A program made the translations under genes and the position numbers. This document shows positions 1-7,937 of a DNA stretch of 22,954 bases, in pieces (positions within the stretch are counted from its first letter, which is position 1; every line of letters begins with the position of its first letter). The DNA comes from Scybalocola_A sp900557175 (GTDB lineage Bacteria > Bacillota > Clostridia > Lachnospirales > Lachnospiraceae), in contig CALADH010000071.1 of the NCBI GenBank assembly GCA_937890745.1, forward strand, positions 1 through 22,954, given 5' to 3'. Below the pieces are notes generated by a model that was not told where the DNA came from, ran no database searches, and worked only from the letters and a program-made list of their open reading frames with translations.

Positions 1-53
1 AGACTGTAAATCTGTTGTCGACGACTTCGAAGGTTCGAATCCTTCTCCATCCA
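1..53 (+). tRNA. tRNA-Tyr (GTA), 5' part outside the window
   Basis: Only the 3' part is present. The anticodon loop holds GTA at about 5-7. A long variable arm typical of the bacterial class II tRNA-Tyr follows (a short hairpin around tgtcgacga). The T arm is at 29-45 with loop TTCGAAT, the acceptor 3' strand at 46-52, and the discriminator A at 53. No CCA is encoded. It is the first visible member of a four-tRNA operon. Confidence 0.88.
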
Positions 54-86
54 TTACTGATTAAGGAATCAGTGTTAATTGTATAT

Positions 87-160
<74 letters not shown>

Positions 161-166
161 CTCAAT

Positions 167-239
<73 letters not shown>

Positions 240-260
240 TTTTTAAAATTAATAGCATAT

Positions 261-333
261 GGGATATTAGCTCAGTAGGTAGAGCACTTGACTTTTAATC
301 AAGTTGTCCGGGGTTCGAATCCCCGATGTCTCA
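261..333 (+). tRNA. tRNA-Lys (TTT)
   Basis: The cloverleaf is complete. The acceptor stem pairs 261-267 with 326-332, including two G-U pairs. The anticodon TTT is at 294-296 in a seven-base loop on the stem cttga/tcaag. The T arm is cgggg-ttcgaat-ccccg and the discriminator is A333. CCA is not encoded. This is the last tRNA of the operon; a terminator follows six bases later. Confidence 0.95.
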
Positions 334-338
334 TTAAG

Positions 339-368
339 ATCCGTGGAAATTATCCACGGATTTTTTTT
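339..368 (+). terminator. intrinsic terminator of the tRNA operon
   Basis: A perfect 9-bp stem (atccgtgga 339-347 with tccacggat 353-361) with a 5-base loop runs directly into eight Ts at 361-368. It closes the tRNA transcript before the separate dut promoter. Confidence 0.93.
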
Positions 369-417
369 GATTCAGGGGAAATTATGGTGTGTTCAACAGG
401 AAATTTATTTTTTAATG

Positions 418-446
418 TGGATAACTTTGTAAAAAGCGTGTATAAT
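418..446 (+). promoter_or_regulatory. sigma-A type promoter of dut
   Basis: A perfect -10 TATAAT is at 441-446. A 4/6 match to the -35 consensus (TGGATA, 418-423) sits at the ideal 17-base spacing. Transcription would begin near 453, about 33 bases before the dut start. Called by eye from consensus only. Confidence 0.6.
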
Positions 447-485
447 GAGAAAGTAGTTCAATTGAGCATAAGAAGGAGAATCCTT

Positions 486-920
486 ATGGAAAAGATAAGA
501 ATTAAATACTTTACAGATAAAATAGAAAAGCTTAGATATATTGACGGAAAGTCGGATTGGATTGATTTGAGGGCGGCAGAGGATGTCACACTAAAGGCAG
601 GAGAGTTTAAGCTGATTCCGCTTGGTATTGCCATGGAACTGCCTAAAGGCTATGAGGCACATGTTGTACCAAGATCAAGTACATTTAAAAATTTCGGTAT
701 TTTACAGACAAATAGTATGGGGATTATCGACGAGACATATTGCGGCGATAATGACCAATGGTTTTTCCCGGCATTGGCGATGCGGGATACGCAGATTCAT
801 GTCAATGACAGAATATGTCAGTTCAGAATTATGTCTCATCAGCCGCAGGTAGAATTTGAGATGACAGAAATGCTTGGCGGTAAGGACAGAGGCGGCTTTG
901 GTTCTACAGGAATTAAGTAA
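486..920 (+). CDS. dut: dUTP diphosphatase
   Basis: Hydrolyses dUTP to dUMP and pyrophosphate. This keeps uracil out of DNA and supplies dUMP for dTMP synthesis; the enzyme is a cytoplasmic homotrimer. The 144-residue length fits the trimeric family. The five Dut motifs appear in order: a degenerate motif I (AAEDVTL, about 30-36), motif II PRSST (62-66), motif III GIIDETYCGD (79-88, with catalytic-type Asp82 and Tyr85), motif IV RICQF (109-113) and the C-terminal arm RGGFGSTG (135-142). The start is the ATG at 486, placed 6 bases after AGAAGGAGA (471-479). The frame is open further upstream, but that part runs back through the terminator and tRNA-Lys and is not coding. It has its own promoter and converges on the next, minus-strand gene. 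Confidence 0.95.
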   Translation: MEKIRIKYFTDKIEKLRYIDGKSDWIDLRAAEDVTLKAGEFKLIPLGIAMELPKGYEAHVVPRSSTFKNFGILQTNSMGIIDETYCGDNDQWFFPALAMRDTQIHVNDRICQFRIMSHQPQVEFEMTEMLGGKDRGGFGSTGIK

Positions 921-963
921 GCACAGGCAGGAAGCGGTGTCAATACTGCAAAAAGGCGGCGCC

Positions 964-1446
964 TTATTTAGGCAGCCGCACTGTTTTAACAATAAAAAAT
1001 AGGATATCACCGAAGGTGAGTATGAGAGAGACAGCCATGAACCATCCGCCAAGTGATTTTTGGAGAGCGGACATGATTGTCATATACGAAAAGGTTGATG
1101 CTAAAATCAGAGAAAGACTGCACAGCATTGAGCGCATATAGTTATAAGCTCTGCAGCTGTTGTTTTCGGTAATTTTTCCGGGCATATTCCATATATTCGG
1201 AAATAGTGTGATGGCAAAAAGCATCAGGCTTAAAATAACCATGACTACAAAGATAAATATGAGGTTTGACGGGCTTCCGTAGCCATCCGCCTCACCAAGG
1301 GTATTAAAGTGCGTCGGTATTTTTTCGGGAAGGCTGCCCCATATAACAATTAAGAAAATAGCCGTGCCGATATTGACGGCAAGTGTGAGCAGTTCAAGAA
1401 TGAGCTGAAATTTTGAAAACATTTTAAGCCGTTCGTAAAGTGACAT
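964..1446 (-). CDS. DUF1648-family four-helix membrane protein
   Basis: A 160-residue integral membrane protein. It has four hydrophobic stretches (about 13-38, 62-83, 105-127 and 133-155). After the first helix comes the DUF1648 signature: a Pro-Glu-Lys-Ile-Pro-x-His-Phe stretch followed by Gly-Glu-Ala-Asp-Gly-Tyr-Gly. Proteins with this domain include relatives of the SdpI immunity family, but this one is a single domain and its function is unknown. The start is taken as the second in-frame ATG (1446), because the AAGGGGGG ribosome binding site lies 6 bases before it and abuts the ATG at 1452. The gene is monocistronic and convergent with dut, with only 43 bases between their ends. Confidence 0.8.
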   Translation of the reverse strand: MSLYERLKMFSKFQLILELLTLAVNIGTAIFLIVIWGSLPEKIPTHFNTLGEADGYGSPSNLIFIFVVMVILSLMLFAITLFPNIWNMPGKITENNSCRAYNYMRSMLCSLSLILASTFSYMTIMSALQKSLGGWFMAVSLILTFGDILFFIVKTVRLPK

Positions 1447-1450
1447 AAAC

Positions 1451-1485
1451 ATCCCCCCTTTTTAATGATTATACATCAGGGGGAT
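1451..1485. promoter_or_regulatory. inverted repeat around the start region of the DUF1648 gene
   Basis: ATCCCCC (1451-1457) and GGGGGAT (1479-1485) are exact reverse complements separated by 21 bases. The left arm is the complement of the minus gene's Shine-Dalgarno run. The spacer contains TATAAT on the minus strand (1473-1468), a possible -10 with no convincing -35. The repeat could be an operator, or could mask the ribosome binding site in a longer transcript. Speculative. Confidence 0.35.
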
Positions 1486-1526
1486 AGAAAATAAAAGGTC
1501 TGTAATTTAAAAGGAGATTTTTTTAC

Positions 1527-2399
1527 ATGAAGAAGATAGGAAGAAATGAACCGTGCTGGTGCGGCAGCGGAAGGAAATATAAAAGCTGTCATGAGGCAAT
1601 GGATGAAAAACTAAGAATTTATATGGAAAAAGGGTGTATTGTGCCGACACATGATATTATAAAGACGCCAGAGCAGATTGAGGGTATCAGAGAAAGCGGA
1701 AAGGTGAATGTTGCAATTTTGGACGCCGTCGCTTCAGAGATTAAGGCAGGGATGTGTACTGAGGAAATTGATGAAATTGTGTGCCGGGTGACTAAAGAAT
1801 ACGGTGCTATTGCGGCACCTTTGGGGTATGAAGGTTTTCCGAAAAGTGTATGTACATCCATCAATAGCCAGGTTTGTCATGGGATTCCGTCAAAGGAGGA
1901 TATTCTTGAGGATGGTGATATTATCAACGTGGATGTGTCTACGATTTATAAAGGTTATTTTTCAGACTCCTCCAGAATGTTTTGTATCGGCAATGTGAGC
2001 GACGAGATGCAGCGCCTTGTTGATGTGGCAAAAGAAAGTATTCAGGTTGGCCTTAAGGAAGTAAAGCCGTGGAATTTTATGGGCGATATGGGAGAGGCAA
2101 TTCATAATTTTGTGAAAGCACATGGATATACCGTTGTTCAGGATATCGGCGGTCATGGTGTCGGTCTTGAATTTCATGAGGAACCTTTTGTCAGTTATGT
2201 GACAAGAAAAGGCACAGAGATGGTGCTTGTTCCGGGAATGGTATTTACGATAGAACCGATGGTGAATATGGGTACGGATGAAATATTTATTGATGAGGCT
2301 AATGATTGGACGGTATATACGGATGATAATATGCCGTCGGCACAGTGGGAAGTGACTGTTGCCGTGACAGAAGACGGTTATGAAGTGCTTGCGTGGTAA
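1527..2399 (+). CDS. map: type I methionine aminopeptidase with N-terminal SEC-C zinc motif
   Basis: Removes the initiator Met from nascent proteins. The 290-residue protein opens with a SEC-C knuckle (C10, C12, C21, H22), also seen at the SecA C-terminus and thought to bind zinc and contact the ribosome or partners. A complete pita-bread peptidase domain follows. The expected dinuclear metal ligands are all visible: D136, D147, H210 (in GGHGVG), E243 (in TIEPM) and E275 (in WEVTV). The conserved substrate His (VCHGIP, H118) is also present. The start ATG is 10 bases after AAGGAG (1511-1516). The next gene begins 31 bases after its stop, so it probably heads the long operon. Many Clostridia carry a second map in the ribosomal protein operon; whether this one does cannot be seen here. 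Confidence 0.93.
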   Translation: MKKIGRNEPCWCGSGRKYKSCHEAMDEKLRIYMEKGCIVPTHDIIKTPEQIEGIRESGKVNVAILDAVASEIKAGMCTEEIDEIVCRVTKEYGAIAAPLGYEGFPKSVCTSINSQVCHGIPSKEDILEDGDIINVDVSTIYKGYFSDSSRMFCIGNVSDEMQRLVDVAKESIQVGLKEVKPWNFMGDMGEAIHNFVKAHGYTVVQDIGGHGVGLEFHEEPFVSYVTRKGTEMVLVPGMVFTIEPMVNMGTDEIFIDEANDWTVYTDDNMPSAQWEVTVAVTEDGYEVLAW

Positions 2400-2430
2400 A
2401 TAATAATATCTTGAAAGAAGGAAATAGATT

Positions 2431-3648
2431 ATGAAATTGGAGTTTCAAGAAAGACAGTTTGTACCTGTTTTACTTGGCGGTGATATTAATACGTATAGTG
2501 TGGCGAGGGCATTTTATGAGGCATACCATGTGAAAAGCTACGTTTTTGGAAAATATATGTCCGGGCCGAGCTGTTACAGTAAGATTACAAATTATCGTGC
2601 AAATCCGAAAATGGATACCGACGAGATGATTTTAAAGGCTGTCAATGCTGTATCAAATCGTTATAAAAATAAGAAAATATTTGTCTTAGGCTGCGGCGAT
2701 AACTATGTAATGGCAGTAAATCACTGTAAGGAAAGATTTCCTGATAATGTCATTGCGCCGTATATTGATATTGAGCAGATGAGTCAGCTTGTCAATAAGG
2801 AGCATTTTTATGAGCTCTGTGATAAATATGGCATTGACCATCCGGCAACGCTTATTTACAGACGTGAGATGGGAATGGATTTTGAAGTCAATTTCACATA
2901 TCCGGTTGTATTAAAGCCTTCTGACGGCGTTGATTATTTTGCACACAGTTTTGAAGGACAGAATAAGGTATATATTATCAGAAGCAGGAAAATGCTTGAA
3001 GAAACTATTCAAAAAATTTATGAGGCGGGATATTCAGATTCTCTGATTATACAGGATATGATTCCGGGCAATGACGAATATATGAGAGTGCTTACAAGCT
3101 ATTCAGGCAAGGATAAAAAAGTAAAGATGATGTGTCTGGGACATGTGCTATTAGAGGAGCATACACCGCTTGGCATGGGCAATCACGCACTGATTTTGAC
3201 AGAGCCGAATAAACCTTTAATGGAGAAGGCGAAGAAGCTTTTGGAAGAAATTGGCTTTACGGGCTTTTCAAATTTTGATATTAAGTACGATTCAAGAGAT
3301 GGCAAATATAAGTTCTTTGAATTAAATGTCCGTCAGGGAAGAAGTAATTTCTATGTGACAAATTCAGGCTTTAATATTGCAAAATATCTTGTCGAGGATT
3401 ATATCGAGAATAAGGATATACCGTTTGAAATCGCGCAGGATGAGTATCTTTGGATGGTTGTTCCGAAGTATGTGGCGTTTAAATATGTGAAGGATGCTGG
3501 CACAAAGAAAAAGATGCGCAGGCTTATTAAAGAAAAGAAGATGGTAAATCCTCTGTTTATGAGAAAGGATTTAGGTATCAGACGATATTTAAGACTTGTT
3601 AAAAATCATTTGAGGCAGTACGGAAACTTTAGAAAGTATTATAAGTAA
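2431..3648 (+). CDS. ATP-grasp amino acid ligase, D-aspartate ligase (Aslfm) type
   Basis: A 405-residue ATP-grasp protein that matches, from memory, the architecture of the Enterococcus faecium D-aspartate ligase Aslfm. That enzyme activates D-Asp as beta-aspartyl phosphate and attaches it to the Lys side chain of UDP-MurNAc-pentapeptide. Visible features: an N-terminal VPVLLGGDIN loop (11-20), a PYIDIE stretch near 110-115, the ATP-binding VLKPSD lysine (K162), the hinge IIQDMIPG (206-213), the MMCLGH strand (233-238), and the metal-binding C-terminal part with FDIKYDSRDGKYKFFELNVRQ (282-302), giving D283, E297 and N299. It is followed 10 bases later by a racemase and then a Mur ligase, which strongly supports a peptidoglycan-precursor role. 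The amino acid used (D-Asp or another) is inferred. The RBS AGAAGGA is 8 bases before the ATG. Confidence 0.8.
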   Translation: MKLEFQERQFVPVLLGGDINTYSVARAFYEAYHVKSYVFGKYMSGPSCYSKITNYRANPKMDTDEMILKAVNAVSNRYKNKKIFVLGCGDNYVMAVNHCKERFPDNVIAPYIDIEQMSQLVNKEHFYELCDKYGIDHPATLIYRREMGMDFEVNFTYPVVLKPSDGVDYFAHSFEGQNKVYIIRSRKMLEETIQKIYEAGYSDSLIIQDMIPGNDEYMRVLTSYSGKDKKVKMMCLGHVLLEEHTPLGMGNHALILTEPNKPLMEKAKKLLEEIGFTGFSNFDIKYDSRDGKYKFFELNVRQGRSNFYVTNSGFNIAKYLVEDYIENKDIPFEIAQDEYLWMVVPKYVAFKYVKDAGTKKKMRRLIKEKKMVNPLFMRKDLGIRRYLRLVKNHLRQYGNFRKYYK

Positions 3649-3658
3649 GGTAAATTCA

Positions 3659-4378
3659 ATGATAAATCATAGTAAGAAAAAAAAGCTGGGTGTTATCGGC
3701 GGGCTCGGACCTGCCGCCTCCAGCTTCTATTATAAGGGTGTTATCGAGCATACATTGGCTGATTGTGACCAGGATCATATTGATATGGTGATACTCAGCC
3801 ATGCGACGATGCCGGACAGAACAAAGGCGATAGAGACAGGCGATGATGCAGCACTTATAAGTCTGCTTCAGCAGGATGTCAGGACATTAGCGGCTCTTGG
3901 CGCTGAAAATATAGCTATTCCATGCAATACTTCGCATTATTATTTTGAGCAGATGCAGTCGGTGACGGATGTTCCGATTATACATATGATAAGAGAAAGT
4001 GTGCGCTATGCAGTGAGCCATTATGCCAATGTTAAAAAAATCGGTATTATGGGGACTGACGGTACGATTGATTCGGGAATTTATGATATTGAGTGTGAGC
4101 GGGCAGGCGTTGTTCCGGTACATCCGTCAAAGGAAAAACAAAAAGAGGTCATGTACCTTATTTATGACGAAATTAAAAGCGGTAAGCCGGGGACTGAGGC
4201 TGTTTTTGAGGATGTGATTGATGAATTTAAAATGCTTGGCTGCGACGTTGTTATTTTGGCATGTACGGAGCTTTCAGTGTATAAACAGCTTCACCGTGTG
4301 CCGGATTTTTGCCTTGATGCGATGGATGTACTTATCCGCGAATCTATTGTGCGCTCTAACGGTTCTTATATATCCTGA
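3659..4378 (+). CDS. aspartate/glutamate racemase family protein
   Basis: A cofactor-independent Asp/Glu racemase of 239 residues. The two cysteines that act as the acid/base pair are in their usual contexts: C89 in IPCNTSH and C202 in LACTELS. The N-terminal GVIGGLGPAAS (11-21) is typical of the aspartate racemase branch rather than MurI. Such enzymes make D-Asp from L-Asp. Here the gene lies directly between an Aslfm-type ligase and a Mur ligase, so providing D-Asp for the ligase is the simplest reading, matching the racD-aslfm pairing known in enterococci. AAGG lies 8 bases before the ATG; the gap from the previous stop is 10 bases. Specificity for Asp over Glu is inferred. Confidence 0.88.
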   Translation: MINHSKKKKLGVIGGLGPAASSFYYKGVIEHTLADCDQDHIDMVILSHATMPDRTKAIETGDDAALISLLQQDVRTLAALGAENIAIPCNTSHYYFEQMQSVTDVPIIHMIRESVRYAVSHYANVKKIGIMGTDGTIDSGIYDIECERAGVVPVHPSKEKQKEVMYLIYDEIKSGKPGTEAVFEDVIDEFKMLGCDVVILACTELSVYKQLHRVPDFCLDAMDVLIRESIVRSNGSYIS

Positions 4379-4393
4379 TAGGAGGAAGATTTG

Positions 4394-5902
4394 ATGAAAA
4401 GACATGAGCTTAAAAATTATTTGGAAATACTTCAAAAAGAAAATCTTGTAACAGAATATGACCTTAAAGAGGCGGATGAACAGGTGATTGAAGGGCTGAC
4501 TTACAATTCAAAGGAAGCTAAGAAAAATACATTGTTTGTCTGCAAGGGCGTGACTTTTAAAAGTGCTTATCTTGATATGGCTGTCATGGCCGGCGCCGCA
4601 GCTTATGTCAGTGAAGTTAAATATGAAACAGACGCGCCGTATATTATTGTCAGTGATATTAAGCGCGCAATGCCGGTGCTTGCCGATTTTTACTATAATC
4701 AGATATGGAAAAAGCTGAACATGATCGGCATTACAGGAACAAAAGGAAAATCAACGACGGTTTATTTTATAAAAGCAATTTTAGATGATTACCTTATTGC
4801 CAATGGTAAAAAAGACAGTGCGGTACTTTCATCAATTGACACTTATGATGGTGTTGTCAATGAAGTTTCTCATCTGACAACGCCGGAAGCACTGGAGCTT
4901 CATAAGCATTTTCAAAATGCGGTGGATTCAGGCATTGAGTTTCTTGAAATGGAAGTTTCCAGTCAGGCACTTAAGTATCACCGGACAGATGGTATCCATT
5001 TTGATGTCGGCGCCTTTTTAAATATTTCAGAGGATCATATCAGTCCGATAGAACATCCTGACTTTGACGATTATTTTCATTCAAAGCTTAAGATATTTTC
5101 TCAGGTTAAAACAGCCTGCATCAATCTTGAGAGCGACCATCTCGATGAGATTATGGCGGCGGCGAAGGCTTCAGAACGCATCATCACATTTGGACTGACA
5201 GATAAGGCGGATATTTATGCTTATGATATTCATCGTGAAGGAACAGATACCGCTTTTAATATTCATTGTGACAAATTTGATATGCCTTTTAAAATGTCAA
5301 TTCCGGGTGCATTTAATGTGGAAAATGCGCTGGCAGCTGTGGCAATGCTTTATGAATATGATATTCCTGTAGAGCATATTTATAACGGCCTTTATAAGGC
5401 GCATCCGAGCGGACGTATGGAGCTTTATGCGACAAATGATAAAAAGATTATTGCTGTTGCGGATTTTGCCCATAATAAGCTGAGTTTCGAGAAGCTTTTT
5501 GGTTCAATGAGGGCTGATTATCCAAATTACCATATGATAGCATTTTTTGGATGTCCGGGAGGCAAGGGCTTTAACAGACGCCGTCCGATGGCAGAGACGG
5601 CGGCAGCCTATGCGGATAAGGTGTATATTGTGGCGGATGATCCGGGCAATGAGCCGTTTAAGGATACGGCGGCAGAGCTTGCATCGTATATTGAGCCGAC
5701 AGGGACACCATATGAGGTGATTGAAAGCCGTCTTGAAGCTATTGAGAAAGCATTCAGACAGATTAAAGAACCGACAGTGCTTGTGATGGCAGGAAAGGGC
5801 AGCGACGAGTTCATTAAGTATGGGACAACCTATATTCCGTGCTTATCGGACGGACAATTTGTGGCAAAGCTGATAAGGGAATATGATGAAAATCACAGAT
5901 AA
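4394..5902 (+). CDS. MurE-like Mur ligase (UDP-MurNAc-tripeptide synthetase family, non-DAP motif)
   Basis: A three-domain Mur ligase of 502 residues. The N-terminal UDP-MurNAc domain has a MurE-type stretch (about 35-75). The central ATPase has the P-loop GITGTKGKST (about 112-121), an EVSSQAL segment and a candidate carbamylated lysine in HSK (about 231). The C-terminal domain has DFAH, then ADDPGNEP (about 414-421), then AGKGSDE (about 466-472). In meso-DAP-adding MurE the specificity loop reads DNPR; here it is DDPGN, closer to the DDPN-type loop of Lys-adding streptococcal enzymes. The added residue is therefore probably not meso-DAP. The ATG at 4394 is chosen over the TTG at 4391 because GGAGGA (4381-4386) is 7 bases from it. 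The end overlaps the next gene. Confidence 0.85.
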   Translation: MKRHELKNYLEILQKENLVTEYDLKEADEQVIEGLTYNSKEAKKNTLFVCKGVTFKSAYLDMAVMAGAAAYVSEVKYETDAPYIIVSDIKRAMPVLADFYYNQIWKKLNMIGITGTKGKSTTVYFIKAILDDYLIANGKKDSAVLSSIDTYDGVVNEVSHLTTPEALELHKHFQNAVDSGIEFLEMEVSSQALKYHRTDGIHFDVGAFLNISEDHISPIEHPDFDDYFHSKLKIFSQVKTACINLESDHLDEIMAAAKASERIITFGLTDKADIYAYDIHREGTDTAFNIHCDKFDMPFKMSIPGAFNVENALAAVAMLYEYDIPVEHIYNGLYKAHPSGRMELYATNDKKIIAVADFAHNKLSFEKLFGSMRADYPNYHMIAFFGCPGGKGFNRRRPMAETAAAYADKVYIVADDPGNEPFKDTAAELASYIEPTGTPYEVIESRLEAIEKAFRQIKEPTVLVMAGKGSDEFIKYGTTYIPCLSDGQFVAKLIREYDENHR

Positions 5903-7319
5903 TTTATACGAGAAGCTCTCGACATATGGCAAAAGTGATTATTATCCTTTCCATATGCCGGGACATAAAAGAAACGACACTTTTTTAAAATTAGAAAATT
6001 TTGTAAAATCAGATATTACTGAAATTGATGGTTTTGATAACCTTCATAAAGCAAAAAGCATTATTCTTGCGGCGGAAAAAAGAGCTTCCGCCCTCTATGG
6101 TGCAAAAGAAACACATTTTCTTGTCAATGGAAGCTCTGTCGGACTGCTGGCGGCAATTTGCGGAAGCTGCAGCCACGGCGATCAAATTCTTATCGCAAGA
6201 AATTGTCATAAGTCGGTTTATCATGCAGTTGAGCTTTTTGGATTGATGCCGGTTTATATTTATCCGCATATCCATGAAAAATATGGTATTTATGAAGGTA
6301 TTGATGCCTCCGATACAGAAAGAATTTTAAAAGAAAATCCGGATATTAAGGCAGTTGTGATTACATCCCCGACATATGAGGGGATTGTGTCCAATATCGG
6401 AAAGATTGCAGATGTTGTCCATCGTTTTCATATTCCTCTGATTGTCGATGAGGCGCATGGGGCGCATTTCGGCTTTCACGAGTCTTTTCCGAAGGGGGCA
6501 CTTTCCTTTGGGGCGGATATTGTCATTCACAGCGTCCACAAGACATTGCCGTCACTGACGCAGACAGCGCTTTTACATATGAAAGGTGATATTGCAGACA
6601 GAGCTTCGGTCAGAAAGTATCTGACGTATTTTCAGACGAGCAGCCCGTCCTATCTTTTTATGGCATCAATCGACCGGTGTATGGCACTTATTGAAGGCAG
6701 GGGACATGATTTATTTGAGACTTATGATAAAAAGCTGAATCATTTTTACAAAAATGCCGGGGAGCTGACACAGCTTGAGCTGCTTGGCAAAGAAAAACTG
6801 ACTGATGGCGTAATCTATGATTTTGATAAATCGAAAATTGTTGTATTTTCAAATACAGTCAGTGCTTGTGGAAATGGGCTTTATGATATATTATTAAAGA
6901 AATATCATTTACAGATGGAGATGGCTTCAAGAGATTATGTGCTTGCCATGACAAGCTTTTGTGATACAGACGGCGGTTTTCTCAGACTTTATTCGGCACT
7001 CAGGGAATTGGATGGGGCACTTGCCTCAGGTGAGCTTTCTTACAGAAAGTACCCCCGGTTTGAGACGGAAGCTGCAAAGCCGGAGATGACTATTGAGGCG
7101 GCGGTCAGCGCCGAAAGCAGGGCAGTGCCGCTTTATGAGAGCGAAGGTTTTATTTCAGCGGAATATGCTTATATTTATCCGCCGGGCGTCCCTTTTTTAG
7201 TGCCGGGTGAGCGGATTACAAAAAAACATTTGATGAAGATAAAATCATTTGCTGAAGAAGGCTTTGATATTGAAGGGCTTTCTGATGCAGAACTTAAATT
7301 TATTCATGTGATAGTATGA
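5886..7319 (+). CDS. Orn/Lys/Arg decarboxylase-fold PLP enzyme (YaaO-like)
   Basis: A fold-type I PLP enzyme of 477 residues in the Orn/Lys/Arg decarboxylase family. It has the signature FHMPGHKR near the N-terminus, a substrate loop FDNLH, a PLP-phosphate segment NGSSVG, the cofactor Asp in IVDEAHGAH (about 188), and the Schiff-base Lys in HSVHKTLPS (about 219). It lacks the long N-terminal wing domain of enteric inducible decarboxylases and resembles the short YaaO/SpeA-type enzymes. The actual substrate (arginine, lysine or another) cannot be read from sequence. The start overlaps the Mur ligase by 17 bases. ATG 5886 is preferred over the tandem ATG at 5883 because the AAGGGA site is better spaced. 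Its position upstream of a P-loop kinase and holB matches yaaO of B. subtilis. Confidence 0.85.
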   Translation: MKITDNLYEKLSTYGKSDYYPFHMPGHKRNDTFLKLENFVKSDITEIDGFDNLHKAKSIILAAEKRASALYGAKETHFLVNGSSVGLLAAICGSCSHGDQILIARNCHKSVYHAVELFGLMPVYIYPHIHEKYGIYEGIDASDTERILKENPDIKAVVITSPTYEGIVSNIGKIADVVHRFHIPLIVDEAHGAHFGFHESFPKGALSFGADIVIHSVHKTLPSLTQTALLHMKGDIADRASVRKYLTYFQTSSPSYLFMASIDRCMALIEGRGHDLFETYDKKLNHFYKNAGELTQLELLGKEKLTDGVIYDFDKSKIVVFSNTVSACGNGLYDILLKKYHLQMEMASRDYVLAMTSFCDTDGGFLRLYSALRELDGALASGELSYRKYPRFETEAAKPEMTIEAAVSAESRAVPLYESEGFISAEYAYIYPPGVPFLVPGERITKKHLMKIKSFAEEGFDIEGLSDAELKFIHVIV

Positions 7320-7326
7320 GGTGAGT

Positions 7327-7920
7327 ATGGGAAAGTTATTTTGTATGATGGGCAAAAGTGCTTCAGGAAAGGATACAATTTATAAAGCATTGGTTGAAGA
7401 TGATACATTAGGACTTCATACAGTTGTTCCTTATACAACCCGACCGATCCGTGCCGGAGAGGCAGAGGGTGAAAATTATTATTTTGTGACAGAAGAAATT
7501 TACGGCCGGATGGCCGCAGAAGAAAAAATCATTGAGGCCCGTACATATGAGACAATCCATGGACTCTGGCGGTATTTTACAGCCGATGACGGGCAGATTG
7601 ATTTTTCAAAAGGTAATTTTATTGTGATCGGAACGCTTGAAGCTTACACGCAGTTTCTGAACTATTTCGGAAAGGAAAGCGTTGTGCCGATTTATATAAA
7701 TGTTGATGACGGGCAGAGGCTGATGCGGGCTGTTGCGCGGGAAATGCAGCAGCAGCCGCCAAAATATGCAGAGCTTTGCCGTAGATTTCTTGCGGACTGT
7801 GAAGATTTTTCAGAAGAAAAGCTCCGGTGCGCGGGAATAGAAAAAGCATATGACAACAGTTCGCTTGAAGTATGTATTGCAGAAGTGAAAAAAGATATTT
7901 GCCGTATGCTTCATATCTAA
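7327..7920 (+). CDS. guanylate kinase-like P-loop nucleotide kinase
   Basis: A 197-residue protein with clear GMP-kinase features. These are a P-loop GKSASGKDT (9-17), the YTTRPIRAGE stretch (36-45) that in Gmk binds the guanine nucleotide, a Gly-Glu-Asn-Tyr-Tyr-Phe segment, and an IIEARTYE segment matching the Gmk FLEWA region. The classic Y-G-T after that region is replaced (HGLWRYF), and the P-loop ends in GKDT rather than GKST, so it is a divergent paralogue. A different nucleotide or a regulatory role is possible. It starts at ATG 7327 behind GAGGTG; a GTG at 7321 has no ribosome site. It occupies the slot of tmk in the B. subtilis yaaO-tmk-holB order. Confidence 0.8.
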   Translation: MGKLFCMMGKSASGKDTIYKALVEDDTLGLHTVVPYTTRPIRAGEAEGENYYFVTEEIYGRMAAEEKIIEARTYETIHGLWRYFTADDGQIDFSKGNFIVIGTLEAYTQFLNYFGKESVVPIYINVDDGQRLMRAVAREMQQQPPKYAELCRRFLADCEDFSEEKLRCAGIEKAYDNSSLEVCIAEVKKDICRMLHI

Positions 7921-7937
7921 GAAAGGAGACACCGAAA

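Noticed and set aside
288..485. Open frame extending dut upstream by 66 codons
   Set aside because: It runs through tRNA-Lys, its terminator and the dut promoter; the ATG at 486 has a well-placed ribosome site.
951..967. Small hairpin aaggc-ggc-gcctt between dut and the convergent DUF1648 gene
   Set aside because: Only 5 bp with a 3-base loop and no T-run; too weak to call a terminator.
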